Positions 19,952 through 28,806 of a stretch of 36,431 nt of DNA are shown here, piece by piece. Numbering within the stretch: position 1 is the stretch's first letter; each line of letters opens with the position of its first letter. Under the pieces are notes generated by a model. It was not told the DNA's origin and did not search any database. It worked only from the letters and a program-made list of their open reading frames with translations. A program made the position numbers and the translations under genes. The stretch spans positions 34,559 to 70,989 of the forward strand of contig JBNGIS010034964.1 in NCBI GenBank assembly GCA_049999725.1, given 5' to 3'. Source of the DNA: Haplomitrium mnioides (taxonomy: Eukaryota > Marchantiophyta > Haplomitriopsida > Calobryales).

Positions 19952-21050
19952 TTGGTAAGTGACCATACATCGAACGAAGAGGAGGAAACTCTTCATATCA
20001 CTCAGGTATATTCCATGTTGTCTTGGGATATGGATAAGATCTATGGGGGCACAAAAGGGTTGAGGAGGTTCTCTGGTGCAATATGCACCATTGATCTAGA
20101 TGATTTCATCAAAGAGTTTGACACTTGGTGTGACCTGCAAACCTTTCACAATTCCACTCTCTTTACACCTTTCATGGTTTGGAAAGGTTTGTTTCAGCAC
20201 TTGGAAAGGCCGTCCATGGATGATTACCATAAATTCAAACGTGCTCAATTGACAGAGATTGAAGAGTGGAGATAGTATTGGTCACCCAATAATGTCTCCA
20301 TTACCTATGGTGGAAGAGCAAGTGCCCATTACCCTACGACCCATACAACATCCTCTAGTGGCACTAGCCATAGCATTGATGCTTCAAAGGCAGGAGGAGC
20401 TTTTAGTACATCTATTCCAGACAGTGCAATAGAGAGTGGAAGGATTCTCTTGTTTAACCATGTCGCTGAGTTTTTTGAGCTTCTCAAGCAGAAATATTAG
20501 AGCGTGAGGATGGATAAGTTGAAGAGTCTTAAGGAGTTTTAGTACAAGACTAGAGAGAGATTGAGAGAAGCTTACACCAAGATGAGAAGACTCATCAATG
20601 TCACAAAGGGAGTGACAAAGTCTCAAGTTGTCCAGTTTTGGTATTTTATCTTTGACATGGATTTGAGGAGAACAGTGAGACATGCCACCCTTCTTAGGGA
20701 TTCTGATCCCACTCTAGCTATTTTTTTACATTGTCAGAGCATATTGAGCTCAACTTGGTGAATGAGAGAGCAATCAATGCCAAAATCTACGTCTCTAGCC
20801 ACATCTGTATCACAATCTACATCACGGAAGTGCTAGAAGGCTGGAGGACATTCATCTTTGCCATCTTGTGCAAGTCAGTAGTGAGAGATACCACCCTTCT
20901 CAGGGATTCTGATCACACTCTAGCTATTGTTTTTACATTGTCAGAGCGTATTGAGCTCAACTTGGTGAATGAGAGAGTAGTCATTGCGTCATGGAACTGC
21001 CAGAAGGCTAGAGGGCAGTCATCTTTGCCATCTTGTGCAAGTCAGTAGTC
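19952..21050 (+). pseudogene. Gag pseudogene of the C5-MTase gypsy-like element
   Basis: An open frame from 19952 reads TLHITQVYSMLSWDMDKIYG, RRFSGAICTIDLDDFIKEFD and TLFTPFMVWKGLFQHLERPS. Further on comes KTRERLREAYTKMRRLINVT, TKSQVVQFWY and FDMDLRRTVR, then RDSDPTLAI. The pattern (a small N-terminal fold, then RERLREAYxxMRRLI and QAVQFWY blocks) is that of a retrotransposon capsid-type gag. It is unrelated in sequence to the gags of gypsy A or the copia. Stops interrupt it near 20275 and 20498. A segmental tandem duplication affects its end. Confidence 0.7.
20673..21050 (+). repeat. Tandem duplication within gag, about 206-bp period
   Basis: GTGAGACATGCCACCCTTCT (from about 20675) recurs as GTGAGAGATACCACCCTTCT at 20881. 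The similarity continues through TCAGAGCATATTGAGCTCAA and ends TCTTTGCCATCTTGTGCAAG in both. The second copy lacks about 39 bp. It is a local duplication inside the decaying gag and would shift its frame. Confidence 0.85.
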
Positions 21051-21840
21051 AGGTTGTTGGACCTGTGGTGGAGATCATTTGCAGAGGTTATGTCCAGAGG
21101 CAAAGAAGCCACGAGCAGCACATTTTGGAGATGCAGGTGTAGCTGGCCAGCAACAATATGACCATTGTAGGGTCATGGGTCATACTAGGGACAAATGTTT
21201 TTCACTTCACCTACAACTACAACGACGAGGAGCTTGCACAGGTGAGCAAGGCAGAGGCGGGGAAGGTGGTCATGGCTGAGAAGCATCACCAGTTGGGAGA
21301 GCTAGGGTGGGTGCTCCAACAGTTACTGTGGATTCTAAGGATGTTAGGATTGCATAGTTGGAGCAGCAATTAGCTGCCATGACTACAACACAAGCAAGGC
21401 CCAACTCTAGAGGTGAAGCCTCTACTTCATATGCAACTAATAGAGATTTAGCTGGTATGGGATTCATGTGTGGAACAACCCACATTGATGCATTTGCGGC
21501 AATGACCAAAGCATCAAGCAAGGCTATTGAGCTTAGAAGAACATTGGTGGAGTTGGATCCTTACAGGGGGGATGCTCACCGGCAGGTAAGACTTCTATAG
21601 TCATTTGAGTTGACATATTTGGTGAAGACTACTTCTATGCATCCAACTCATGCTTCCAAGGAGATGGAGAGATCAATCAAAGTGGAGAGGAGCGTGTCTT
21701 TGGCTATGGAAATAGCCAAGTTAATGGTACAAAAACCATTGTTTTCAATTAGGGATATGTTGATTGGAGGAGTCACACCAACTAAAGTAATCAAGTTGGT
21801 AGCCACACTTTGTGGGGAGACTTAGAGTGCTACTTCCAAT
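21051..21840 (+). pseudogene. Zinc-knuckle and linker region of the same gag-pol
   Basis: CWTCGGDHLQRLCPEAKKPR (about 21054-21115) is a CX2CX3HX4C knuckle, one residue shorter than the usual CX2CX4HX4C. A second knuckle-like block YDHCRVMGHTRDKCFSLHL follows at about 21157-21213, lacking its first Cys. Downstream is a low-information linker with several short frames (21358-21600, 21610-21825) and no recognisable domain. Confidence 0.65.
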
Positions 21841-22370
21841 ATGGAAGTGAGACTTGTGAGTAGAGCAACTGATGCATGTGCCTCTACATTTAGAGGTGAG
21901 ACATGGCATGTTGTTGTGGCACGATTGATGGAGTTATCAGCTCAACCATCATTTGAGAGGACAAGATTCAGACCCAATATGGTGTCTATCGACAATTGGA
22001 GTGGTATCTTCTGGCTTTTTGGTCCTTCAAATGTGGTGTACAGGCCAGCTAGAGTACTTTTGGATACAAGTGCACAACCGTTGATGTTAGGCAAGTCAGT
22101 TATACACGGGTTGGGATTGAGCCTCTGAGATGTGAAGATCTACCTTTTTCCAATCTAGACCATATTGAGATGACCTTCACCCATGCAACACATCACATGT
22201 GGAGAGATCGAGCCTAAACTACAAGCTGATCATCCCACAAATAGCTCATATATGAGCGCTCAAGCTATACTTACCAAGGTTGAGTCTTATGATGTTTTGG
22301 TGGAGTGTACGGTGTGATATCCCATGGGGTTCACTATTGATGTTTGGGATGAGTCAATGTCCTATCAACC
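21841..22370 (+). pseudogene. Aspartic protease of the C5-MTase gypsy-like element
   Basis: The frame from 21841 ends with RPARVLLDTSAQPLMLGKSV, IHGLGLSL. LLDTSA is the LxDTGA-type retroviral protease active site with Gly replaced by Ser. Beyond the stop the text LTKVESYDVLVECTV and YPMGFTIDVWDES (about 22265-22350) matches the usual protease end (YDVLLGxxVLYPxGFTID). Confidence 0.7.
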
Positions 22371-22599
22371 TTGATGGCAATCTAGAAAGGCATGATTGAG
22401 TAGGTTATCTATCAGATTTAGTGGACCAGTTGGGGGTCCACTATCTTAGCCTATGGTGTTATCAATATTTTGTGAGGTTATCACAGACTACTCTGACTTG
22501 CTGGAGGGGAATGCATATGGAGCCAACATTCCTTCTGTTGAGGAGGCGTATTAAGAGGTTGCAAGGCTAGCATCATTGTCGTCACGTGAGGTGATTTGT

Positions 22600-23126
22600 G
22601 TGAGTAGAAGTAAGGAGAAGTTCTAGCAAGTAGAAGCATTCAGGTTAGTTGAGGATGTTTGGCAAGATGCATTTGCGCTATGTTCTACACTAGATGGTTC
22701 TATCATATCTGGACCTATAGATCTTTCACCATTAGACACGATATCGATTTCATGGTAGTATCCTATTGATGGTATTTGTTTGTTGGAGTTTTTTGGAGGC
22801 ATCAGTACAGGGTTAGCTATTGTGCTCCAAACATGGATTCCAATTTGGTGGTGTTTGTATATAGAGAAGGGTGAGATCGCTCACAGAATCTCTTTGAAGC
22901 ATATAGCCTTGATGGTTGAGCGATTTCCATGACTTTTTTCAATTAGTGTAGTGCGAGGTTATCTGCATGCATCGCCGACTGAGATTTTATTGTTGGAAGC
23001 GGACCACTTAGTTGGAGTGGGGCCGATTGATTTATTGGTGAGCAATCTTGCATTTGATGTATTTTGGGCAAGAGGTCTTGATATTATTTGGGACACAACC
23101 TTGCAGAAGTTGGTGGAACCCAATGC

Positions 23127-23130
<4 letters not shown>
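22600..23130 (+). pseudogene. C5 cytosine-DNA-methyltransferase remnant inside the retrotransposon
   Basis: In one frame, broken only by TAG at 22756 and TGA at 22930, the sequence reads WQDAFALCSTLDGSIISGPI, then CLLEFFGGISTGL at 22777-22818, then YIEKGEIAHRISLKHIA and VGVGPIDLLVSNLAFDVFWA (to about 23073). Motif I of C5 methyltransferases (LELFxGxGxG, which binds S-adenosylmethionine) is clear. GPIDLLVSN aligns with the GPVDLVxAGxPCQGFS segment of motif IV, but the catalytic Pro-Cys is replaced (LAFDVF). The enzyme would methylate cytosine at C5; this copy is dead. The C-terminal target-recognition part is missing, cut by a GA repeat and an assembly gap. C5 methyltransferases captured by LTR retrotransposons are known in some algae and dinoflagellates. 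Confidence 0.75.
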
Positions 23131-23177
<47 letters not shown>

Positions 23178-23277
23178 NNNNNNNNNNNNNNNNNNNNNNN
23201 NNNNNNNNNNNNNNNNNNNNNNNNNNNNNNNNNNNNNNNNNNNNNNNNNNNNNNNNNNNNNNNNNNNNNNNNNNNNN

Positions 23278-23324
<47 letters not shown>
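23131..23324 (+). repeat. GA microsatellite interrupted by an assembly gap
   Basis: Runs of (GA)n flank the gap on both sides: 23131-23177 and 23278-23324. True length is unknown. The repeat probably caused the assembly break. Arg-Glu and Ser-Leu repeats predicted across it are artefacts. Confidence 0.97.
23178..23277. other. Assembly gap (100 N) within GA repeat
   Basis: Exactly 100 N. The RT, RNase H and most integrase of the surrounding element are not seen on either side, so the gap may hide sequence or the element may be internally deleted. Confidence 1.
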
Positions 23325-23326
<2 letters not shown>

Positions 23327-23684
23327 CCACTGGTACCACTGTTGTTCCATCTGTCACTAAGATTGAGCGACATCATATGCTAAGAAAAGCCATGGATTTG
23401 TATAGTCTTGCTTGGATTGTGAGATTCAAGTGGAAAAGAGCTCAGATTTTATAAGTCTGGATTGATGGGAGGGACCCTGATTTACCCTCCTCTATTCGAC
23501 GTGATGCCACTATGGTTGTGGATTTGGATGATCCAGATGTGTTCAGAGAGAGCTCGGAGGATTAAGAGAGTCATGCTCGTGAGGTTTGACAACCTTGCCA
23601 TTGCTCAACATCATGATACTTTTCGATATGCTACCATACGTGGAGGTGGATATCACACTAAGATTTGAAGGTTTCATCATGGTG
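23325..23684 (+). pseudogene. Integrase remnants of the C5-MTase gypsy-like element
   Basis: AWIVRFKWKRAQIL then VWIDGRDPDLPSSIRRDA (about 23405-23505) resembles the lead into a gypsy-type integrase zinc domain (R-x-K/Y-W-K, then W-x-DGR). It passes directly to VVDLDDPDVFRESSED and, after a shift, NLAIAQHHDTFRYATIRGGG followed by YHTKI, which resembles the integrase C-terminal segment of pol. The catalytic core between them is absent. The remnant ends at 23684, where the ParB-MTase terminal word begins. Confidence 0.6.
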
Positions 23685-24057
23685 AACAGCTACTACTTTG
23701 AGCCAAGAACCGCTACAGGGTTTCAATTTCATTTTTCGCTCTCAGAAATCAATTTTGTAATTTGGGCATCCAAAATCATGATTTTCACGCTAGTAATATT
23801 TGTTTGTAAAAAAATATAATCTACATATCAAAATAGCTCACTTTGAGTGCAAATGTATTGAAAACAAATTTTCTTATGAGTATTTGAACAATATTACATC
23901 TCTAACTTCATCTTTCAAAAGCATGAGCATCAACAAACAAATAACATAGAAACATTTATACGACATTTGTTGTTAAATATTTTCAAAACAAATAATGATA
24001 TCTATAATTTGAAAACTTGATTAAAAAATTCAAAATTTATACGAAAAAACCCTAAAG
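23685..24057 (-). repeat. 3'-terminal AT-rich segment of ParB-MTase element, minus copy
   Basis: Read on the minus strand this segment aligns almost throughout with 34830-35185. Shared text includes GATATCATT, TTTTGAAAATATTTAACAAC, GAAGCTCATGCTT/GATGCTCATGCTT and CTCATAAGAA. It ends with the terminal word (CGGTTCTTGGCTCAAAGTAG, then TAGCTGTT) at 23720-23685. On its far side is the C5-MTase element's integrase remnant. Confidence 0.8.
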
Positions 24058-24230
24058 TGTTGGCATAAGAGGATTATTGAAGCCTATACTTGCATGGACA
24101 ACTGAGGCCCAAGTATAGACATGCTTTGTTTGAAAGATACTTGCGTGCAGGGGCAATTGCAACAAACTCAAGCTTGAATAACTGAAGCCCATGCCCGCAT
24201 GGACAACTGAAGCGATCCAAAACTGTTGAG
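24058..24230 (-). repeat. Palindromic-core minisatellite in the 3' flank, minus copy
   Basis: On the minus strand the units read GGCTTCAGTTGTCCATGCGG and similar. The same spacer wording is found at 34395-34640 in the third copy, in the same position between gene end and terminal segment. Confidence 0.75.
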
Positions 24231-24458
24231 TAATTGGAAGCAAGGAATGTAAAAGGTTGTCTAAGAAGAAATAGAAAATGAGAAAGGAAAGTGAACTTCC
24301 ATGGCAGCATAAAATTCTTCACTTATTTTCAAGAAAACCAAATCGTTTTGTTCAAAAACCATTCTGCGCACCAAATTGAATCTTGATGAAAAACTTAAAA
24401 TGGATTGGGAGTGCAACAAGTTGAAACTTTAGTAAGTAAAACTTTGTAAGGAAAATAC

Positions 24459-24464
24459 TTTATT
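24459..24464 (-). promoter_or_regulatory. Polyadenylation-signal-like AATAAA
   Basis: The minus strand reads TTAATAAAGT 16-21 bases after the stop codon of the ParB-MTase gene (TGA at 24482-24480). This is a short 3' UTR for a plant gene, so the signal is plausible but unproven. Confidence 0.4.
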
Positions 24465-25109
24465 AACAAAACAATTTCTTCAAACAGATACTAAGGCTCT
24501 ATCCTCTTCGGGAGGAATTGTCTCATCTAATTCTAGTAGTTGAGCATCTACAGCCGCTAGAGAGTCTTGTCAAGACTTTCCTGTCCCAGAGATAACAACA
24601 AAATCACTAGTAGCACCTGCAATACCAGGAGGAACGAGTTCCTTGTGATATACATACACCATTTGCGACTCTATCACATCGAATGCCAAGAAAGCCAATG
24701 TCAAAACTCTCTAAGGAATGTAGATAGACTTACGTTTATCATATTCCACAATGATGTTGTTTTGCATCAGCTTTAAAGCACAGACAAGGCCTATGTCAGA
24801 CCTATAGCAAAGATCTAAGATCCAATCTTGCTCTATTGATGAATGGTCAATAAAAATTTTGTGAAGAGCCTACGGCTTTTGATAAACATTCACAAGAGCA
24901 TCATCTCCTAGATGTTTTAGTTTCACCAAAACCGCATGACAACTAAAACCACTGCACATTATTTGCCGAGGTAGACCATTTGTAAGAGTAGGTTACAAAT
25001 TCAAAAGCCTCATGCTCCTCTTTCCTTCCTTTGTCCAGTAGCCCACAGTCCAATACTCGTAGGCATGTGCCATTCGAGGACCACCGGAATGATGAATGTT
25101 GCTTTGTCT

Positions 25110-25208
25110 CTGTAATAAGAAAAACAAATAAATCAAACATTGTAAACAAAGTGTAGGAAAACTAAACAAGATAAATTTAAAAACAAAAAAAATCAAAGAA
25201 GAACTTAC
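25110..25208 (-). other. Intron 3 of ParB-MTase gene (99 bp)
   Basis: Donor ATCTG|GTAAGT and acceptor TTATTACAG|AGACAAAGC. It separates the NIPYG exon from the AYEYWTVGYW exon. Joining gives a one-base phase mismatch with the obvious downstream frame, consistent with decay. It has no minisatellite. Confidence 0.65.
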
Positions 25209-25763
25209 CAGATGCAATGGTCGATGGCACAACAAACTTCTGAAAGGGCATCCTTGACAATGCCAAATTGTTGCGATGAATGTAGAATTACAAATGACCA
25301 AAAATCTGATGTTTTGATTGTCGCAAAAGATGAAACCATGCCAAAAATGTCATCTTTGGAAAAAGGTTTAGAATCATCATGTTTGCATTCCTTAAGGTTG
25401 TAACCGTAAGGAATATTTGTAATCGCCAAAGTGAAACACCTAGGTTTCACAAATCCCTTCAACTAACGAGCGTTGGCCTCCCTGTGGACTTGGTAAAATA
25501 CCACATTGAGACAATCAACATAGGACAATAAGTCCTCATCCTTGTCTCTCACAACTCCATCAGTTGGAAGAGATGCAACATCGCTTTGCTACCTTGATTT
25601 CCACTCTCTAGCTTTTTGGCAATGAAGTAGAAAAGCTAGAGGATAGGAAACAAGTATGGGAGCCTGGTCTTGATCTTTTGAGGCTTATTCAACCCCTAAT
25701 CTGTTCGGCCTTTGGCAGCTACAGTCAATTTTTTCACAAGCTTACGTTTGAATGTTTGTCATC

Positions 25764-26452
25764 CTATACACAAAAAAAAACAGAAAAAAATAGGAGGAGA
25801 CAAAAAGGAAATTTAAGACTAGAGAAAGAAAGACAATTTAAACAAAGACCATGGACTCCAAACTAAGATGGACATTGAATTCCATGCTCGTATGGACAAT
25901 GAAGTCCATGCGCATAAGGACTTCAAAGTTGTTGAGCGCATAGACTTTGATGTCGAACAGGGCTTGGACTTCAAGGTCTCTGCTCATCCATACATGCATG
26001 GACTTCATATTCCTAACGAGCTTGGACTTCAAAATCCATACGCGCATGGACATAGCATTCCAAACGAGCCTATACTTGTAAGGCAAGTCTCGCCTGGACA
26101 TTCAACTAATCTAGTGCCAAGAATTGGAAGTCCATACGCCCATAGACCTCCAAGCTAGACGCGCTTGGACTCTAAGGTCCAAGCGGAGAAGGACTATGTA
26201 GCCCATGGGCGCATGGGCTGTAAAGTCTTAATGCGCAAGGACTGTGAAGTCTATACGCGTATGGACTATGAAGTCCATGCGCTCATGGACTGTGAAGTCA
26301 AAATGTGCAGAGATTGTGAAGTCCATGCGTGCATAGACTTCACAGTCCTTGTACGAAGGAACTCAAAACTTATTTTATCATAACATTAGATAACTTAGCG
26401 TAAATTCATCGCAACTCCAAAGAAATGAATGTACAGTGAAAAAAAAACTTAC
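25764..26452 (-). other. Intron 2 of ParB-MTase gene (689 bp) containing a minisatellite
   Basis: Donor AGCTTTTG|GTAAGT and acceptor TTTGTGTATAG|GATG, preceded by a strong pyrimidine tract. Upstream exon text is EESKMVAFYSSFEKLL. Downstream coding is poor until QSDVASLPTDGVVRDKDEDL. Most of the intron is the array at 25862-26350. Confidence 0.65.
25862..26350 (+). repeat. Palindromic-core minisatellite in intron 2
   Basis: About 20 degenerate 20-30-bp units of the form GGACTTCAAAGTCCATGCGC occur, with variable halves, and several units are near-palindromes. The spacer word here (ACTTCA/TGAAGT) differs from the intron-1 word (ACTC/GAGT). Confidence 0.85.
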
Positions 26453-27922
26453 CAAAAGCTTCTCAAAACTAGAATAGAATGCAACCATCTTGGACTCCTC
26501 AATGTGGAGAGGGTACTCCTCTCTTGCTTCCTCCCAGTTGCTATAGCAAACTTCAGAACAAAAACTTTTTACCATCACTGCTTAAACTTTTTGTCTCTCT
26601 ACCTCTCAAGACATTTCATCTATTGAAATCTCTTTGGCTTCCACGTGTTTCAAAATTGGAATTTTAACTTTGTCAGGAAGACCCTAAGAGGAACTCCAAG
26701 ATGTCCACCTCATATCCTCCATTCTGAGAGATCCTTTGGCCTTTGGCTTCTGGCCCTTAACAGTATTTTTCTCCCACATTGAAAATATGCTCTGTTGTAG
26801 ATCCCAGAGCTCACTACTTTGAAAAAAAAAGATGGAACCAATTGTCTTAAGAAGGGACTATCTTCTCATGTGTGGACTTGGGCTTGATCTCCAAGGTTTC
26901 CAGCACCAGTTCTCTTTTCAATTTTTGGGATGACACCATCCTACTCTCCACAAACCTTTGATGCCAATATTTGACCTTTTGAATTGAGAGCATTTTCAGC
27001 TTGTACCTCTGGTCGTAATTGTCATTAGTTGCAAAAATATGGGCCTCTATTGGTGTAAGGCCTATGTACACATAGCAGCTGCAAAGCAAAAGCACCGGAT
27101 TCTTTGCTCTGTATTTTGTTATCAAAAGTTGCCTTGTTGTAGCATTGTGATTGCCTCCTATAATCTTGTAGCGATACTTGTCATGGTTCCTAATATCAAA
27201 CTTTGACTTGTTCTTCAGCCCACACTTCGGGTCAACAATAACAATAAGGAAACTATGTGCATATTTGTTTGTGAGCATTCTCTACGCCAGAAGCTCAAAA
27301 AAATCTTCATTTAGCCTTCTAATCTTGAAAGTACCCTAGTTGTCCATTCCAAATTTTGGCATATTCAAGTTCTCCAACCTAATAGTGATTGTTTCTTCGC
27401 AAGCTCTACATTACTGGACTGCAAACTCCTTGATTTTGTTTTTGTCTTCCTCAGACACTATCCAAGGGTCCACCTGCTCCCGTTCTTGGAAAGTTCGCAA
27501 CCCCTTGTAGGATTGCCTCTTTACTCTTGATGGTGGAGCCCGAACTAGCTCCAACTCTAATTTTTGCCCTCAGTTGCTTGGTGCAAAAGACAAAGAGACA
27601 ACAGAAGACAACCTTGCTGGAGATTTAGAGGGGGTTGGCTCCTCTTCAATGACTCATCCCAGAATAGGCTTTTTCTTCTAGACCGCTTGTTTCTTCTTTT
27701 TGGGAGCCTCAGCTAACTCCACCTCCATTCTTTTTTTTGGGCAGAAAGGCTTGCCACGTGAGCTGAAAATATAGCCCGGCTCACATGTGGCACTAGTTTT
27801 TGAATATTAGCACCCTGCTTGAGGTTCAAAATTTTGATGTGGATGGCCAACTTTATGAAATTGCGTTCGACGTGCTTCACATTTTTGTAGCCATCGACAT
27901 AATCCATTAGAAACTGAGTAAA

Positions 27923-28257
27923 TTGAACACAAAACAAGAAACTATTAGACACAAGTACAAGTGTTCAGAGTAAGAAAAAGACAATGAAGTTCAAGCATGC
28001 ATAGACTCCAATAACCATGCAAAAATGGAATCAGGACTCCATGCGCGTATGGTCTCTCGAGTTCTTACGTGTAAGGACTCGGAAGAACCTGCATGCATTG
28101 ACTCCTGAGTCCAGACACGCAAGGACTCTGAGAGTCCATGCGCGTATAGACTCCCAAGTCCATTTGCGTCTAAACTCTCGAGTCCATGCGCGCATGGACC
28201 TGGGAGTTTCGAGTTAGTAGAAAAGGAAACAAGTGAAAAAGGGTTTTCAAAATTTAC
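27923..28257 (-). other. Intron 1 of ParB-MTase gene (about 335 bp) containing a minisatellite
   Basis: Donor GGCAAG|GTAAATT at 28258/28257. The acceptor is placed by alignment with copy 2, where TTTTTTAG precedes TTCACT; here the corresponding dinucleotide is AA (CAA|TTTACT), so the site seems mutated. An alternative CTCAG lies 7-9 bp downstream (27916-27914). Confidence 0.55.
27985..28205 (+). repeat. Palindromic-core minisatellite in intron 1
   Basis: There are about nine units of about 24 bp (GGACTCTGAGAGTCCATGCG and variants). One contains a perfect 18-bp palindrome GTCCATGCGCGCATGGAC at 28182-28199. Confidence 0.88.
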
Positions 28258-28796
28258 CTTGCCATCTTCCTTTGCCGCCTGAAGATGCTTGACAAAAATA
28301 TCCCTCGCCTTAAACTCGGAAAAAAACAAATCATTTGCGATTTGTACAATAAAGGGTAATTGCATCTTGTGACTGTACAAGCAGCCCAATGTTGGCTTTC
28401 TTGCCTTCACTAATCATCGTGATTTGGACCAAAAGACCTAAATTGAATTTCTCACCTTCACGAGAGAAAAGGTAAAGATGTTGATCCGGGTCTTTCAAGG
28501 AGAAATAATTAACAAGCCAATTCCACTCTAGTTTTTCAGGCTCTAGAGCTTTGACAACATTCAAATACCTGTAAGGCTTTGGTTGAGCAGGTCTAGAAAC
28601 ATTTCCTTGAGATGCCATTTTCAAGATGGTAGAAACAAGTACAATTGGAGGTGAAAAATCCAATGAACAAAAGAAAGCAAAAATCAAAAGTTTGGAAAGG
28701 GAAAAATAGCAAGTAAATGCAAAAAAGAATGATGACAAGAAAACAAAAACCAGAAAGTGAACTTGCGACAATGGAAAGAAACTTTCCACTCACACT

Positions 28797-28806
28797 CCTT
28801 TTATAA
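28797..28806 (-). promoter_or_regulatory. TATA-like box upstream of ParB-MTase gene
   Basis: The minus strand reads TTATAAAAGG about 180 bp upstream of the ATG at 28618, followed by a pyrimidine-rich leader. A second candidate, TATATAC, lies further upstream near 28895-28901. Confidence 0.4.

Larger units (their letters stand above)
24480..28618 (-). pseudogene. ParB-like / N4-N6 DNA methylase gene of a repeat element (longest copy, pseudogene)
   Basis: Start ATG at 28618 opens MASQGNVSRPAQPKPYRYLN. Parts in order: an N-terminal region of unknown function (28618-28258), partly shifted in frame near 28390; exon 2 (27922-26453) with the basic/Ser-rich linker, the RQSYKGLRTFQEREQVDP block and a ParB/Srx-like domain (27278-26847); and methylase exons 25763-25209 and 25109-24480. 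The ParB-like part has KYRYKIIGGNHNATTRQLL (GGNH at 27158-27147), then YVYIGLTPIEAHIFATNDN and KVKYWHQRF. The methylase part has AITNIPYGYNL (25417-25394), DDIFGMVSSFA, FWSFVILHSSQ, AYEYWTVGYWTKEGKR, NVYQKP (24890-24873) and ILDLCYRSDIGLVCALKL, where N4/N6 methylases carry D-x-F/C-x-G-S-G-T. Motif IV before motif I is the pfam01555-type order. The product would be a nuclear DNA-modifying protein. Stops (for example 24872-24870) and frameshifts make it dead. ParB plus methylase fusions are known in phages and bacteria. Confidence 0.75.

Noticed and set aside
22951-23454. Arg-Glu repeat protein
   Set aside because: It is translation of the GA microsatellite plus N gap.
25862-26350. Regular palindromic repeats suggesting a CRISPR array
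   Set aside because: Units are contiguous and degenerate with no unique constant-length spacers, they lie in an intron, and the context is a plant retrotransposon landscape.
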